From: Haloprofundus salilacus
GTDB lineage: Archaea > Halobacteriota > Halobacteria > Halobacteriales > Haloferacaceae
Assembly (NCBI RefSeq): GCF_020150815.1
Contig: NZ_CP083723.1
Span: 2,852,001 to 2,916,000 of the forward strand
Length of the DNA stretch: 64,000 bases
Direction of reading: 5' to 3'
The translations under genes were made by a program, and so were the position numbers. Under the pieces are notes generated by a model. The model had not been told where the DNA came from, ran no database searches, and saw nothing but the letters and a program-made list of their open reading frames with translations. Each line of letters starts with the position of its first letter. Within the stretch, counting starts at the first letter, position 1. Shown in pieces: positions 16,473 through 24,609 of the stretch.

Positions 16473-17381
16473 TTACGACAGCAGTTCCGCCAGCAATCCG
16501 TTCTGGGCGTGCAGACGATTTTCGGCCTGCTGCCAGACGAGCGAGCGCTCGGATTCGAGCACGTCGTCGGTTATCTCCTCGCCGCGGTGGGCGGGCAGAC
16601 AGTGCATCACTTTCGCGTCGGTGTCGGCGAGCAGGGCGGCGTCGAGTTGGAAACCGTCGAACGCCGCCAGTTTCTCCTCGCGTTCGTCCTCCTGTCCCAT
16701 GCTCACCCAGACGTCGGTGTACACCGCGTCCGCGTCGGCGACCGCCGCTTCCGGACTCGTCGTCGTCTCGGGCGCTCCGCCGAGTTCGGCCGCGCGCGAG
16801 AGTACCTCGTCGTCGATGCCGTAGCCCTCCGGCGTCGCGACGGTGAGATCGATACCCGCGAGCGCACAGCCGAGAACGAACGACTGGGCGACGTTGTTGC
16901 CGTCGCCGACCCACGCGACGTCGACGTCGAAGCCGCCGAACGTCTCGCGGATGGTGAGGAGATCTGCGAGCGTCTGACACGGGTGGGCGTCGTCGGTGAG
17001 ACCGTTGACGACGGGGACGGTGGCGTAGTCGGCGAGCTCTTCGAGGTCCGCGTGGTCGAACAGGCGAGCCATGATGACGTCGACGTAGCCCGACAGTGCG
17101 CGGGCGGTGTCCTTTATTGGTTCGCCGTGGCCGAGGTGGACGTCGTCGGGACCGAGAAAGATGGCGTGGCCGCCGAGTTTCGTCATCCCCGTCTCGAACG
17201 ACACTCTCGTCCGGGTGCTCGGCTTCTCGAACAGCATCGCCAGCGTCGCCTGCGGGAACTGCACGTCGTCGTCGCCGGCTTTCAGCGCCGCCGCCCGGTC
17301 GAGAACCACCTCTACGTCCGCGGCCGAGAGGTCGTCGATGTCGACGACGTTCGCCGTCTCCAGTTCGGTCGCCGCCGCCAT
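16473..17381 (-). CDS. argF: Ornithine carbamoyltransferase
   Basis: A 302-residue enzyme joining carbamoyl phosphate and ornithine to give citrulline. The carbamoyl-phosphate site STRTR is at residues 55-59, HPCQ in the middle, and the C-terminal HCLPAHRG carries the catalytic cysteine typical of OTCases. The open frame runs far upstream, but the ATG at 17381 overlaps the lysK stop (TGATG) and begins the natural fold. It is the last gene of the arginine block and converges on the antiporter with only 15 nt between stops. Confidence 0.95.
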   Translation of the reverse strand: MAAATELETANVVDIDDLSAADVEVVLDRAAALKAGDDDVQFPQATLAMLFEKPSTRTRVSFETGMTKLGGHAIFLGPDDVHLGHGEPIKDTARALSGYVDVIMARLFDHADLEELADYATVPVVNGLTDDAHPCQTLADLLTIRETFGGFDVDVAWVGDGNNVAQSFVLGCALAGIDLTVATPEGYGIDDEVLSRAAELGGAPETTTSPEAAVADADAVYTDVWVSMGQEDEREEKLAAFDGFQLDAALLADTDAKVMHCLPAHRGEEITDDVLESERSLVWQQAENRLHAQNGLLAELLS

Positions 17382-18490
17382 CACGCCTCGCCACCCAGTT
17401 TCTCGGCGACGGTCGTGAGGACCGACACGGAGTTGTCGAACTCTGAAAGCGAGAGGTGCTCGTTCGGCGCGTGGTCGAGGTCCGAGTCGCCGGGACCGTA
17501 GGTGACCATCGGGCAGTCCCAGACGCCCGCGTAGAGGTTCATGTCGCTCGTGCCGGTCTTGCGTAGGAGTCGTGGGTCGCCGCCGGTCTGCCGGATGGCG
17601 ACGCGGAACGCCCGCGCCACGTCGGTGCGGGGACTCTCCATGACGGGCGGAATCGGCTCCTGCCAGTGGACGCTCCCGCTCGTGAGTTCGCCCTCCGCAA
17701 CTTCGCGCACGTCGTCGATTGTCAGTTTCGGCGGAACGCGGAACTGCACGTCGACGGTCGCCTCGACGGCGAAGCCGTCCTCGGTTGGTCCGCCGTCGAA
17801 AGCGATGGGTTTGGTCGTCACGGTGTCGAAGACGCCGCTCTCCTCGTCGGCCTCGGGGTCGAAGAACTCGGCCACACGCGACCACCAGTTCACCGCCGAC
17901 TGGATGGCGTTCTCCTCGGGGCGCGAGGAGTGGCCGAGTTCGCTCGTACCGACGTACGTCCCCGCGAGGAAGCCGCGGTAGCCGAGCGTGATGCCGTCCC
18001 AGCCGCTGGGTTCGCCGTTGACGACGGCGTCGGGTTCCGCGCGCGTCTCGGCGAGGTGGCGCGCGCCGCGGGAGTCTGTCTCCTCGCCGACGACGCCGAC
18101 GAAGCTCACGCCGGTCTCGACGGCGGTCGCGGCCATCGCCGCCAGCGGGCCGGTCGCGTCGACGCTGCCCCGGCCCCAGAGCTGGGGACCGTCGTCGCCC
18201 TCCTTCACTTCGACCGGCACCTCGCCGGGGACGGTGTCGATGTGCGAGGTCAGAAGTACGGAGTCAGCGGCGGGCGCGCGGACGTTGCCCACCTCGTCGG
18301 TCCACGCCTCGCGGTCGTGCGCCTCGAAGAAGTCGACGAGCACCGCGGCCGCGTCGGCCTCGTCGCCCGAGACCGACGGCGTCGAGACGAGGTCGAAGAG
18401 GAGACGTTTGGCCTCGGTGTCGAGCGCGTCGTGATACTCGGTCGTCTCGCCAGACGCCTCGCTCGCGTCGTCGGCGTCGAGTGCGTTCAT
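17381..18490 (-). CDS. lysK: [LysW]-ornithine/lysine hydrolase (M20 metallopeptidase family)
   Basis: A 369-residue M20-family metallohydrolase. Metal-ligand regions are visible: TSHIDTVPG, the GRGSVDATGP segment, and VVGEETDSRGA with the catalytic Glu pair. In the LysW pathway this enzyme frees ornithine (or lysine) from the C-terminal Glu of the carrier protein, the step done by ArgE in bacteria. It overlaps its neighbours on both sides (ATGA with argD, TGATG with argF). Whether it works on both ornithine and lysine cannot be read from sequence. Confidence 0.88.
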   Translation of the reverse strand: MNALDADDASEASGETTEYHDALDTEAKRLLFDLVSTPSVSGDEADAAAVLVDFFEAHDREAWTDEVGNVRAPAADSVLLTSHIDTVPGEVPVEVKEGDDGPQLWGRGSVDATGPLAAMAATAVETGVSFVGVVGEETDSRGARHLAETRAEPDAVVNGEPSGWDGITLGYRGFLAGTYVGTSELGHSSRPEENAIQSAVNWWSRVAEFFDPEADEESGVFDTVTTKPIAFDGGPTEDGFAVEATVDVQFRVPPKLTIDDVREVAEGELTSGSVHWQEPIPPVMESPRTDVARAFRVAIRQTGGDPRLLRKTGTSDMNLYAGVWDCPMVTYGPGDSDLDHAPNEHLSLSEFDNSVSVLTTVAEKLGGEA

Positions 18491-19623
18491 CCGAGCACCT
18501 CCGCGAACGCCTCGACGAAGCGGTCGGCGTGCTCCTGCTCGGCGACGAGCGGCGGCAGCAGTCTGACGACCGACCGACCCGCCGGAAGCGCGAGTATCTG
18601 CTCGGAGAGCGCCAGATCCCGGAGGATACGGTTCGACCCGCGTTTGACTTCGACGCCGAGCATCAACCCCTGCCCGCGCACCTCGCGGACGGGGAGGTCG
18701 TGCTCCTCGGTCGCTGCTTCGAGGGACTCGGCGAGGTACGCGCCCACGTCACCGGCGTGCGTCGGGAGGTCCTCCTCGACCACCACGTCGAGCGTCGCGT
18801 TGGCGGCGGCGCAGACGACGGGACCGCCCGAGAACGTCGACCCGTGATCGCCGCACTCCTCGGCGATCCAGTCCGCACAGAGCGTCGCGCCGAGCGGGAG
18901 GCCCGAAGCGATGCCTTTCGCCGTTGTGAGGATGTCCGGCGTGACACCCGCCGCTTCGCAGGCCCACAGCGACCCGGTGCGACCGACGCCGGTCTGAATC
19001 TCGTCGAAGACGAGCGCCGACCCGGCATCTTCGGTCACCTCGCCGGCAGCCTGCAGGTAGTCGGCGTCGGCGGCGTGAACGCCGCCCTCGCCCTGCACGG
19101 GTTCGAGGAACACCGCTGCCGTCTCGTCGTCGACGGCGTCGGCCAGTTCCTCGCTGTCGCCGTAGGAGACGAACTCGACGCCACCCGCCAGCGGCTCGAA
19201 CGGTTTTTTGTACTTCTGTTTCCACGTCATCGCCAGCGCGCCGAGGGTTCGGCCGTGGAACCCGCGTTTAGTGGCGACGATTTTCGAACGCCCCGTCGCG
19301 CTGCGGGCGAACTTCATCGCCGCCTCGTTGGCTTCGGTGCCGGAGTTACAGAGCCAGACGTTCGATACGTCGCCGGGTGCGAGCGTCGCCAACTTCTCGT
19401 ACAGTTCGGTGCGCGCGGCGACGGGGTACGACCCTTGCACGTAGAGCAGTTCGCCCGCCTGCTTCTGGACCGCTTCGACGACTTTGGGGTGGCAGTGACC
19501 CGTCGCGGCAACGGCGTAACTCGCGCCGAAGTCGAGGTACTCGGTCCCGTCGGCAGCGTACAGCGACATGCCGTCGCCCGATTCGATTTGGATGGGTTTT
19601 TCGGAGAAGACAAAGCCACTCAT
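18487..19623 (-). CDS. argD: [LysW]-aminoadipate/glutamate semialdehyde aminotransferase
   Basis: A 378-residue class III PLP-dependent aminotransferase. FDEIQTGVGRTG is the cofactor-binding stretch with the Asp that contacts the pyridine nitrogen, and TTAKGIASGLPLG holds the Schiff-base lysine. GSYPVAARTELYEKL and NSGTEANEAAMKFAR are standard acetylornithine-aminotransferase-type motifs. It converts the carrier-bound semialdehyde to carrier-bound ornithine. Its ATG overlaps the argB stop and its stop overlaps the lysK start, both by 4 nt. Confidence 0.92.
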   Translation of the reverse strand: MSGFVFSEKPIQIESGDGMSLYAADGTEYLDFGASYAVAATGHCHPKVVEAVQKQAGELLYVQGSYPVAARTELYEKLATLAPGDVSNVWLCNSGTEANEAAMKFARSATGRSKIVATKRGFHGRTLGALAMTWKQKYKKPFEPLAGGVEFVSYGDSEELADAVDDETAAVFLEPVQGEGGVHAADADYLQAAGEVTEDAGSALVFDEIQTGVGRTGSLWACEAAGVTPDILTTAKGIASGLPLGATLCADWIAEECGDHGSTFSGGPVVCAAANATLDVVVEEDLPTHAGDVGAYLAESLEAATEEHDLPVREVRGQGLMLGVEVKRGSNRILRDLALSEQILALPAGRSVVRLLPPLVAEQEHADRFVEAFAEVLG

Positions 19624-20669
19624 ACAGAATCACCTCCGAGCGCCGAGGCGTCGACGGAAGCAGCGGAATCGGCGGCGGTATCGGGCGCGTCGTCGCCGAG
19701 TGCGCCGGGCGTGATGCGCGTCCCTGCGCCGTTGAGCGCCGCGACGATGGGGTCGTTGAGGTTGGCGTCGGAGACGATTACGGCCGACGCGCCGCCGATC
19801 AGCGCCTCTTTCGCCGCCATCACCTTCTTCGTCATGAACCCCTTGGCAGCCGTTTCGACCTCTGCGAGTTTCTCGGGCGTCGCCGCCGAGTCGATGCGCG
19901 TCGCCTCGTCGTCGGGGTCCTCGTAGACGCCCGATACGTCGGTCAGGACGACGAGTTCCGCGCCGAGCGCGCCAGCGACGGCGGCAGCGGCGCGGTCGGC
20001 GTCAGCGTTGACGGGCGTGACCGAGCCGTCAGTCTCCTCGCCGAGCATCGGGACCGTGACGACCGGCGTGTAGCCGTCCGAGAGCAGCGTCTCAAGCAAC
20101 TGAGCGTTGACCGACTGTATCTTCCCGGAGTGGTCGCCGCGCTTGATCTTCTTCTTGCCTCCCTCAACGACGCGGACGGCCGATTTTCGTTTTCCAGCGA
20201 GGAGGCCGCCGTCGACGCCCGAGAGGCCGACGGCGTCGACGCCCGCGTTGCGCAGCGTCGCCGTCAGGTCGGTGTTGAGCTTTCCGGGCATCACCATCGA
20301 GAACACCTCCATCGCGCGCTCGTCGGTGAACCGGCCGACGACACCCGACGGCGTCTCGACGTACGTCGGTTCCTCGCCGAGCGCTTCGAGCGTCTCGTCG
20401 ACGGCGGTCGACCCGCCGTGGACGACGACGACGTCTCTGCCGTTTGCGACGAGATGTGCAACGTCACCCACTGCGCCCGCGGGGTCGACGGCTTTCGCGC
20501 CGCCGACTTTGACGACGACCGGCGGCTGTCGGGCGTCGCCACCATCGGTCCGAATTGTAGTGACGCCGCCGTCGGTGTACAGTTGGTCATCGGCTGTGCC
20601 GCAGTCGTTGTCGATTAGCTGCTCGTGGGCCGCGAGCAGTTCATCACGCGTGTAGGTGCTCTGTGTCAT
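19620..20669 (-). CDS. argB: [LysW]-aminoadipate/glutamate kinase with N-terminal extension
   Basis: A 349-residue member of the amino-acid kinase family that phosphorylates the carrier-bound glutamate (or aminoadipate). The kinase core starts at VVVKVGGAKA near residue 49 and includes VVVHGGSTAVDETL, TPVVTVPMLGEE and VVLTDVSGVYED. Related enzymes usually start within a few residues of the VVKVGG strand; here some 48 residues (MTQSTYTRDELLAAHEQLID...) precede it, and no ATG or GTG in frame lies closer. A further upstream ATG at 20783 is rejected because it would run into argC. Confidence 0.9.
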   Translation of the reverse strand: MTQSTYTRDELLAAHEQLIDNDCGTADDQLYTDGGVTTIRTDGGDARQPPVVVKVGGAKAVDPAGAVGDVAHLVANGRDVVVVHGGSTAVDETLEALGEEPTYVETPSGVVGRFTDERAMEVFSMVMPGKLNTDLTATLRNAGVDAVGLSGVDGGLLAGKRKSAVRVVEGGKKKIKRGDHSGKIQSVNAQLLETLLSDGYTPVVTVPMLGEETDGSVTPVNADADRAAAAVAGALGAELVVLTDVSGVYEDPDDEATRIDSAATPEKLAEVETAAKGFMTKKVMAAKEALIGGASAVIVSDANLNDPIVAALNGAGTRITPGALGDDAPDTAADSAASVDASALGGDSV

Positions 20670-20712
20670 CGGTGTGTCTCTCTCGTGGTTCGATTCCAGT
20701 CCAATCCAGTTC

Positions 20713-21750
20713 TCAGGGCGAGCCGACGGGGTGCAGGCCGGTGAATTCGAGTCCGTCGGTCTCGTCGAATCCGAGTGCGACATTCGCCGCGTGGACCGCC
20801 TGCCCGGCGGAGCCTTTCATCATGTTGTCGATGGCCGAGAAGACGACGAGGCGCCTGTTCGCGGGGTCGACCTCGAAACCGACCTCGCCGAAGTTCGTCC
20901 CGGCGACCGCCTTCGGTTCGGGGTAGCGGTAGACGCCCCCACCGCCGGCGACGAGCCGCATGAACGGCTCGTCCTCGTAGCTCTCGCGGTACGCCCCCCA
21001 GAGGTCGCCTTTCGTGACGGGCGAGTCGGGGAAGACGTGACACGTCGCCGACGCCCCACGCACCATGTCCACCGCGTGGACGGTGAACGACACCGAGAGG
21101 CCGAGGAACTGCTCGATCTCGGCCTCGTGGCGGTGTCCGGTCGGCGCGTACGGGCGGACGACGCCCGAGCGCTCAGCGTGCGAGGAGGCTTTTCCGGCCG
21201 ACGCGCCACCCTCCGACGACCCGACTTTCACGTCGACGACGACCTGCTCGTCGCCGTCCAAGATGTTAGCGTCGAACAGCGGCTTCAGGCCGAGAATCGT
21301 CGCCGTCGCGTTACAGCCGCCGGCGGCGATGAGCTCCGCGCCGGGTAGTTCGTCGCGCATCAGTTCCGGGAGCGCGTAGACGGATTTGTCGAGGTACTCG
21401 GGCGCGACGTGGCCGTCGTACCACTCGTCGTACTGTTCCTCACTCTGGAGCCGGAAGTCCGCCGAGAGGTCGACGACGGTGTCCGCCGCGTCCTGAAACG
21501 CGTCGATGTGCTCCATCGAGACGCCGTGGGGCGTCGCCGCGAACAGCACGTCGACGGATTCGAGATCCTCGGGCGAACTGAAGCGCAGATCCAGTTCTCT
21601 GAGATTGGGGTGGACCGAGCCGACGGTTTTGCGGTCGTACTGACGACTCGTCGCCTGCGCCACCTCGAACTCGGGGTGACCTGCGAGCAGGCGGAGCAGT
21701 TCGCCGCCCGTGAAGCCGGAGCCGCCGACGACAGCTGCGCTCGGGCTCAC
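20713..21750 (-). CDS. argC: [LysW]-glutamyl/aminoadipyl phosphate reductase
   Basis: A 345-residue NADPH-dependent reductase. The Rossmann loop GGSGFTGGELLRLL is at the N-terminus and the catalytic cysteine is in AAGGCNATA near residue 138-142. RPYAPTGHRHEAEIEQFLG is the typical substrate-side region. It reduces the carrier-bound acyl phosphate to the semialdehyde. The GTG start at 21750 overlaps the lysX stop (GTGA). Only 43 nt separate its stop from the argB start. Confidence 0.93.
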   Translation of the reverse strand: MSPSAAVVGGSGFTGGELLRLLAGHPEFEVAQATSRQYDRKTVGSVHPNLRELDLRFSSPEDLESVDVLFAATPHGVSMEHIDAFQDAADTVVDLSADFRLQSEEQYDEWYDGHVAPEYLDKSVYALPELMRDELPGAELIAAGGCNATATILGLKPLFDANILDGDEQVVVDVKVGSSEGGASAGKASSHAERSGVVRPYAPTGHRHEAEIEQFLGLSVSFTVHAVDMVRGASATCHVFPDSPVTKGDLWGAYRESYEDEPFMRLVAGGGGVYRYPEPKAVAGTNFGEVGFEVDPANRRLVVFSAIDNMMKGSAGQAVHAANVALGFDETDGLEFTGLHPVGSP

Positions 21751-22625
21751 ACGACCGCCTCCGCAGCCGTCTTCTCGGTCGCCTTCGATTCCAGCCAGTC
21801 GACGACGACAGCAGGTACGTCGACCTCGGTCGCCTCGTTCAGCGCCTTGAATTCGACGGTGTGGTTCACTTCGTGGACCGTGTACGAGTCGCCGGTCTCC
21901 ATGAGGTCCACGCCGAGCAGTCCGCCGCCGACTGCGTCGCTGGCTTTCTTGACAAGTTCGAGCGCCTCGTCGTCCAACTCGAACTCTTCGGTTTCGCCGC
22001 CTTTCGCGGCGTTCGTCAACCAGTGCTCGGAAGAGCGCGTCATCGCGGCGACGGGCTCGCCGTCGGTCGCAAGCACGCGGATGTCGCGGCCGGGCTTCTC
22101 GACGAACTCCTGCACGTAGAACACCTTGTGCTCGTAGTGACCCAGGGTGGCTTTGTGCTCCAGAATCGCTTCGGCGGCACTTCTGGAGTCTATCTTCGCC
22201 ATCAGGCGACCCCACGACCCGACGACGGGTTTCAAGACGCAAGGATAGCCGAACGCCTCGATGGCCTCCATCGCGCTCTCCTTCGTGAACGCAACCTTCG
22301 TCTCGGGCGTGCGGACGCCCGCCTCCGCGAGCGCGAGGCTGTTCTTCGCCTTGTCGGCGCAGATTTCGGCCGTCTCCGACGAGTTGACGACGGGCACGCC
22401 GTAGCTCTCGATGAAGCGCGTCGCGTACAGCGAGCGCGAGGTGGCGAGACAGCGGTCGACGACGACGTCGAGGTCGTCGACGGGCGCCGTCGTGCCGTCG
22501 AGGCCGAACTGGTGCTTGCGAACGTCGATTTTGGTCACGTCGTGGCCGCGCTCTCGAAGCTCCGAGAGGAGGAGCTTCTCGTCCTTGCGGATGCGCGAGT
22601 AGAGGATTCCAATCTGCAATTTCAC
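21747..22625 (-). CDS. lysX: LysX/ArgX ATP-grasp ligase, glutamate (aminoadipate)-[LysW] ligase
   Basis: A 292-residue ATP-grasp enzyme that attaches the alpha-amino group of glutamate or alpha-aminoadipate to the C-terminal Glu of LysW. Motifs include SRSLYATRFIESYGVPVVNS, CVLKPVVGSWGRLMAK (phosphate loop) and GVDLMETGDSYTVHEVNHTVEFK near the C-terminus, which carries the metal ligands; the NHTVEFK-type stretch is where ArgX and LysX forms differ in substrate choice. The GTG at 22625 overlaps the lysW stop. Confidence 0.93.
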   Translation of the reverse strand: MKLQIGILYSRIRKDEKLLLSELRERGHDVTKIDVRKHQFGLDGTTAPVDDLDVVVDRCLATSRSLYATRFIESYGVPVVNSSETAEICADKAKNSLALAEAGVRTPETKVAFTKESAMEAIEAFGYPCVLKPVVGSWGRLMAKIDSRSAAEAILEHKATLGHYEHKVFYVQEFVEKPGRDIRVLATDGEPVAAMTRSSEHWLTNAAKGGETEEFELDDEALELVKKASDAVGGGLLGVDLMETGDSYTVHEVNHTVEFKALNEATEVDVPAVVVDWLESKATEKTAAEAVV

Positions 22626-22792
22626 TCCCCCCAGTCCTCTTCGAGCTCGGGGGCTCGCTCGAGGACCGGCGGGTTGACGTCGATGACTTCGAGTTCGGCA
22701 CCGCAGGTGCCGCAGTCGATGATTTCGCCCGTCTCCAGGTCGTCGGCGAGGTCCAGCGTGGCCCCGCACTCGGCGCATTCTGCTTCGGTCAT
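22622..22792 (-). CDS. lysW: Amino-group carrier protein LysW
   Basis: A 56-residue acidic carrier protein. Two CxxC pairs (C6/C9 and C28/C31) form the zinc knuckle, and the C-terminus is EDWGE, the conserved tail whose last Glu side chain carries the growing amino acid. All LysX, ArgC, ArgB, ArgD and LysK steps of this operon act on it. The gene starts at ATG 22792 and its stop overlaps the lysX GTG. It heads the minus-strand block after a 341-nt gap from argH; a TATA-like CATTTAAG lies about 33 nt upstream. Confidence 0.95.
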   Translation of the reverse strand: MTEAECAECGATLDLADDLETGEIIDCGTCGAELEVIDVNPPVLERAPELEEDWGE

Positions 22793-23133
22793 GGTGTATC
22801 CACTCGTTGTGGGTTACCTGCCTTAAATGCAGCGAAATTATTTGTGAAAATTAATGTCGGAGTCGTCGCTAAGCGAGTGTAGAGCGTTCGTCGTCGCCGT
22901 TTTGGAATGCAGTGTCGAGATTCCGAGTGATGTTGTCCCCCGAAGGGGACGGCGGCGGGAGCGGAGTGCCCGCGAGCCCTCGGGTTCGGACCGGCGCGCC
23001 CGCGACGAGTCGAATCGGCGGTCGTCGCGGCGGTCGCGGTTGGTCCGCGCGTCGTCGTGGTCGCGGCAGTCGACGCGGTCGACCCGGTGCGGTAGCTCGC
23101 GGTCGTCGGAGTCCTCGGAGTCCTCGGAGGCGC
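22793..23133 (-). other. Gap between argH and lysW, with Arg-rich overlapping ORF and hairpin
   Basis: This 341-nt stretch has no recognised gene. One minus-strand frame (ATG 23141 to stop 22869, 90 codons) begins inside the argH stop region and is extremely Arg-rich (roughly 20 Arg in its first 54 residues). A second frame of the same stretch is Asp/Arg/Ser-rich with strongly G/C-ending codons but lacks a start. GTCCCC-CGAA-GGGGAC (22934-22949) is a perfect 6-bp hairpin. The lysW promoter is probably at 22822-22850. It may be a decayed gene, a leader or a small unusual protein; I cannot decide. Confidence 0.35.
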
Positions 23134-24606
23134 TCAGACATAGCTGTCGACCTCCGCACGGAGTTTCTCGTTCGCCTGAGCCAGCGCGTCGCGGCGCGCG
23201 GCGACGGAGTCGGCGTCGTCGCCGAAGCGCGCCCGTGCGTCGTCGAGTTGCGTCTCGACCGCCGACGCTGCGGGACCGCCGAGGGAGTCGCGACTCGAGA
23301 CGCTCTCGGCGGGGTCGAGCGCGGCTTCGACGGTCTCGCGGTTCACGCGCGTCCAGAGGGGCTCCCCTAACACCCCTTCTGCGGCCGCGTCAAGTTTTGC
23401 AGCAATAGTTGCCGCGTCGTCGGCGTCGTCGATGCCTTCGGCCGCCGCGGCGACGATTTCGTGCGCTGTGCGGAACGGCATTCCCGTCGTCGCCAACGCG
23501 TCGGCGACGCCCGTCGCCGTCGAGAAGCCGTCGCCCGCGTCCGCCGCCAGTTCGTCGGCGTTCCACGTCGCGGTGGCGACCGCGCCCGCTGCGACGTCCG
23601 TCGCGTTGACGACGGCGTCGACGGCGCGGAACGCGTGCGGGTGCGCCAGTTGCAGGTCGCGGTTGTACGCGCGGGGGAGGCCCTTGAGGTTCGTCAAGAG
23701 TCCGGAGAGACCGCCGACAGCGTCGCCGGCGGTGCCGCGGACGAGTTCGAGCGTGTCGGGGTTCTTCTTCTGGGGCATGATGGAGGAGGTAGAGGAGTAG
23801 TCGTCCGAGAGGTCGACATACCCTTTGTTGGCGAAGATGACAAGGTCCTCCGCGAGCCCCGAGATGGTGGTCGCGTGCGTCGCGAGCGCGCCGAGCGTCT
23901 CCGCGAGGAAATCCCGAGCGGACGAGGCGTCCATCGAATTGCCTAAAACGGAGTCGAAGCCGAGCAGGTCGGCGGTGCGCTCGCGGTCGACGTCGAACGT
24001 CGTGCCCGCGAACGCCGCGGCTCCCAGCGGCGACTGGTTGATCCGGCCGTAGGCGTCGAGGAGGCGGGCAGTGTCGCGGGCGACCGCCGCCTCGTACGAC
24101 AGCAGGTAGTGCGCGACGGTGATGGGCTGGGCGGGTTGCAGGTGCGTGTAACCCGGCATCACCGTCTCGGTGTGCTCGGCGGCGGTTTCTGTGAGCGCTT
24201 CGCGGAGCGCGAGCGTTCCTTCTATCGCGTCGAGGATGTCCTCGCGCAGGCGGTAGCGGATGCAGGTCGCAACCTCGTCGTTGCGACTGCGAGCGGTGTG
24301 CATCTTTCCGCCGTCTTCGCCGACGCGCTGGATGACCGCGGCCTCGATGGCCTCGTGGACGTCCTCGCCGCCGGGGAGTTCCGCGTGTCCGTCTTTCTCG
24401 ACCGAGTCGAGCGCCGAGAGGATGTCCGCGGCATTGCAGTCGTCAATTATTCCTTGCTCAGTGAGCATCACGACGTGCGCGCGGTCGACGGCGAGGTCCG
24501 CCTCGAAGATACGTTCGTCGGCCGCGAGGCTGGAGAGGAAGTCGCGGGCGGGGCCGCCGCTGAAGCGGTCGCGGCGGATGACGTCGCCGGCAGACTCCTC
24601 GGTCAT
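23134..24606 (-). CDS. argH: Argininosuccinate lyase
   Basis: A 490-residue member of the fumarase/aspartase superfamily that splits argininosuccinate to arginine and fumarate. The family signature SSIMPQKKNPDTLE is present near residue 278, with the flexible catalytic-Ser loop; HTARSRNDEVAT and TVMPGYTHLQPAQP mark the other active-site regions. Length is usual. It starts 3 nt after the argG stop, so argG and argH form one unit. Confidence 0.96.
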   Translation of the reverse strand: MTEESAGDVIRRDRFSGGPARDFLSSLAADERIFEADLAVDRAHVVMLTEQGIIDDCNAADILSALDSVEKDGHAELPGGEDVHEAIEAAVIQRVGEDGGKMHTARSRNDEVATCIRYRLREDILDAIEGTLALREALTETAAEHTETVMPGYTHLQPAQPITVAHYLLSYEAAVARDTARLLDAYGRINQSPLGAAAFAGTTFDVDRERTADLLGFDSVLGNSMDASSARDFLAETLGALATHATTISGLAEDLVIFANKGYVDLSDDYSSTSSIMPQKKNPDTLELVRGTAGDAVGGLSGLLTNLKGLPRAYNRDLQLAHPHAFRAVDAVVNATDVAAGAVATATWNADELAADAGDGFSTATGVADALATTGMPFRTAHEIVAAAAEGIDDADDAATIAAKLDAAAEGVLGEPLWTRVNRETVEAALDPAESVSSRDSLGGPAASAVETQLDDARARFGDDADSVAARRDALAQANEKLRAEVDSYV

Positions 24607-24609
24607 GAG

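Noticed and set aside
20670-20783. Upstream ATG for argB at 20783
   Set aside because: It would overlap argC by about 70 nt, and the added residues are Pro/Ser-rich; the ATG at 20669 fits better.
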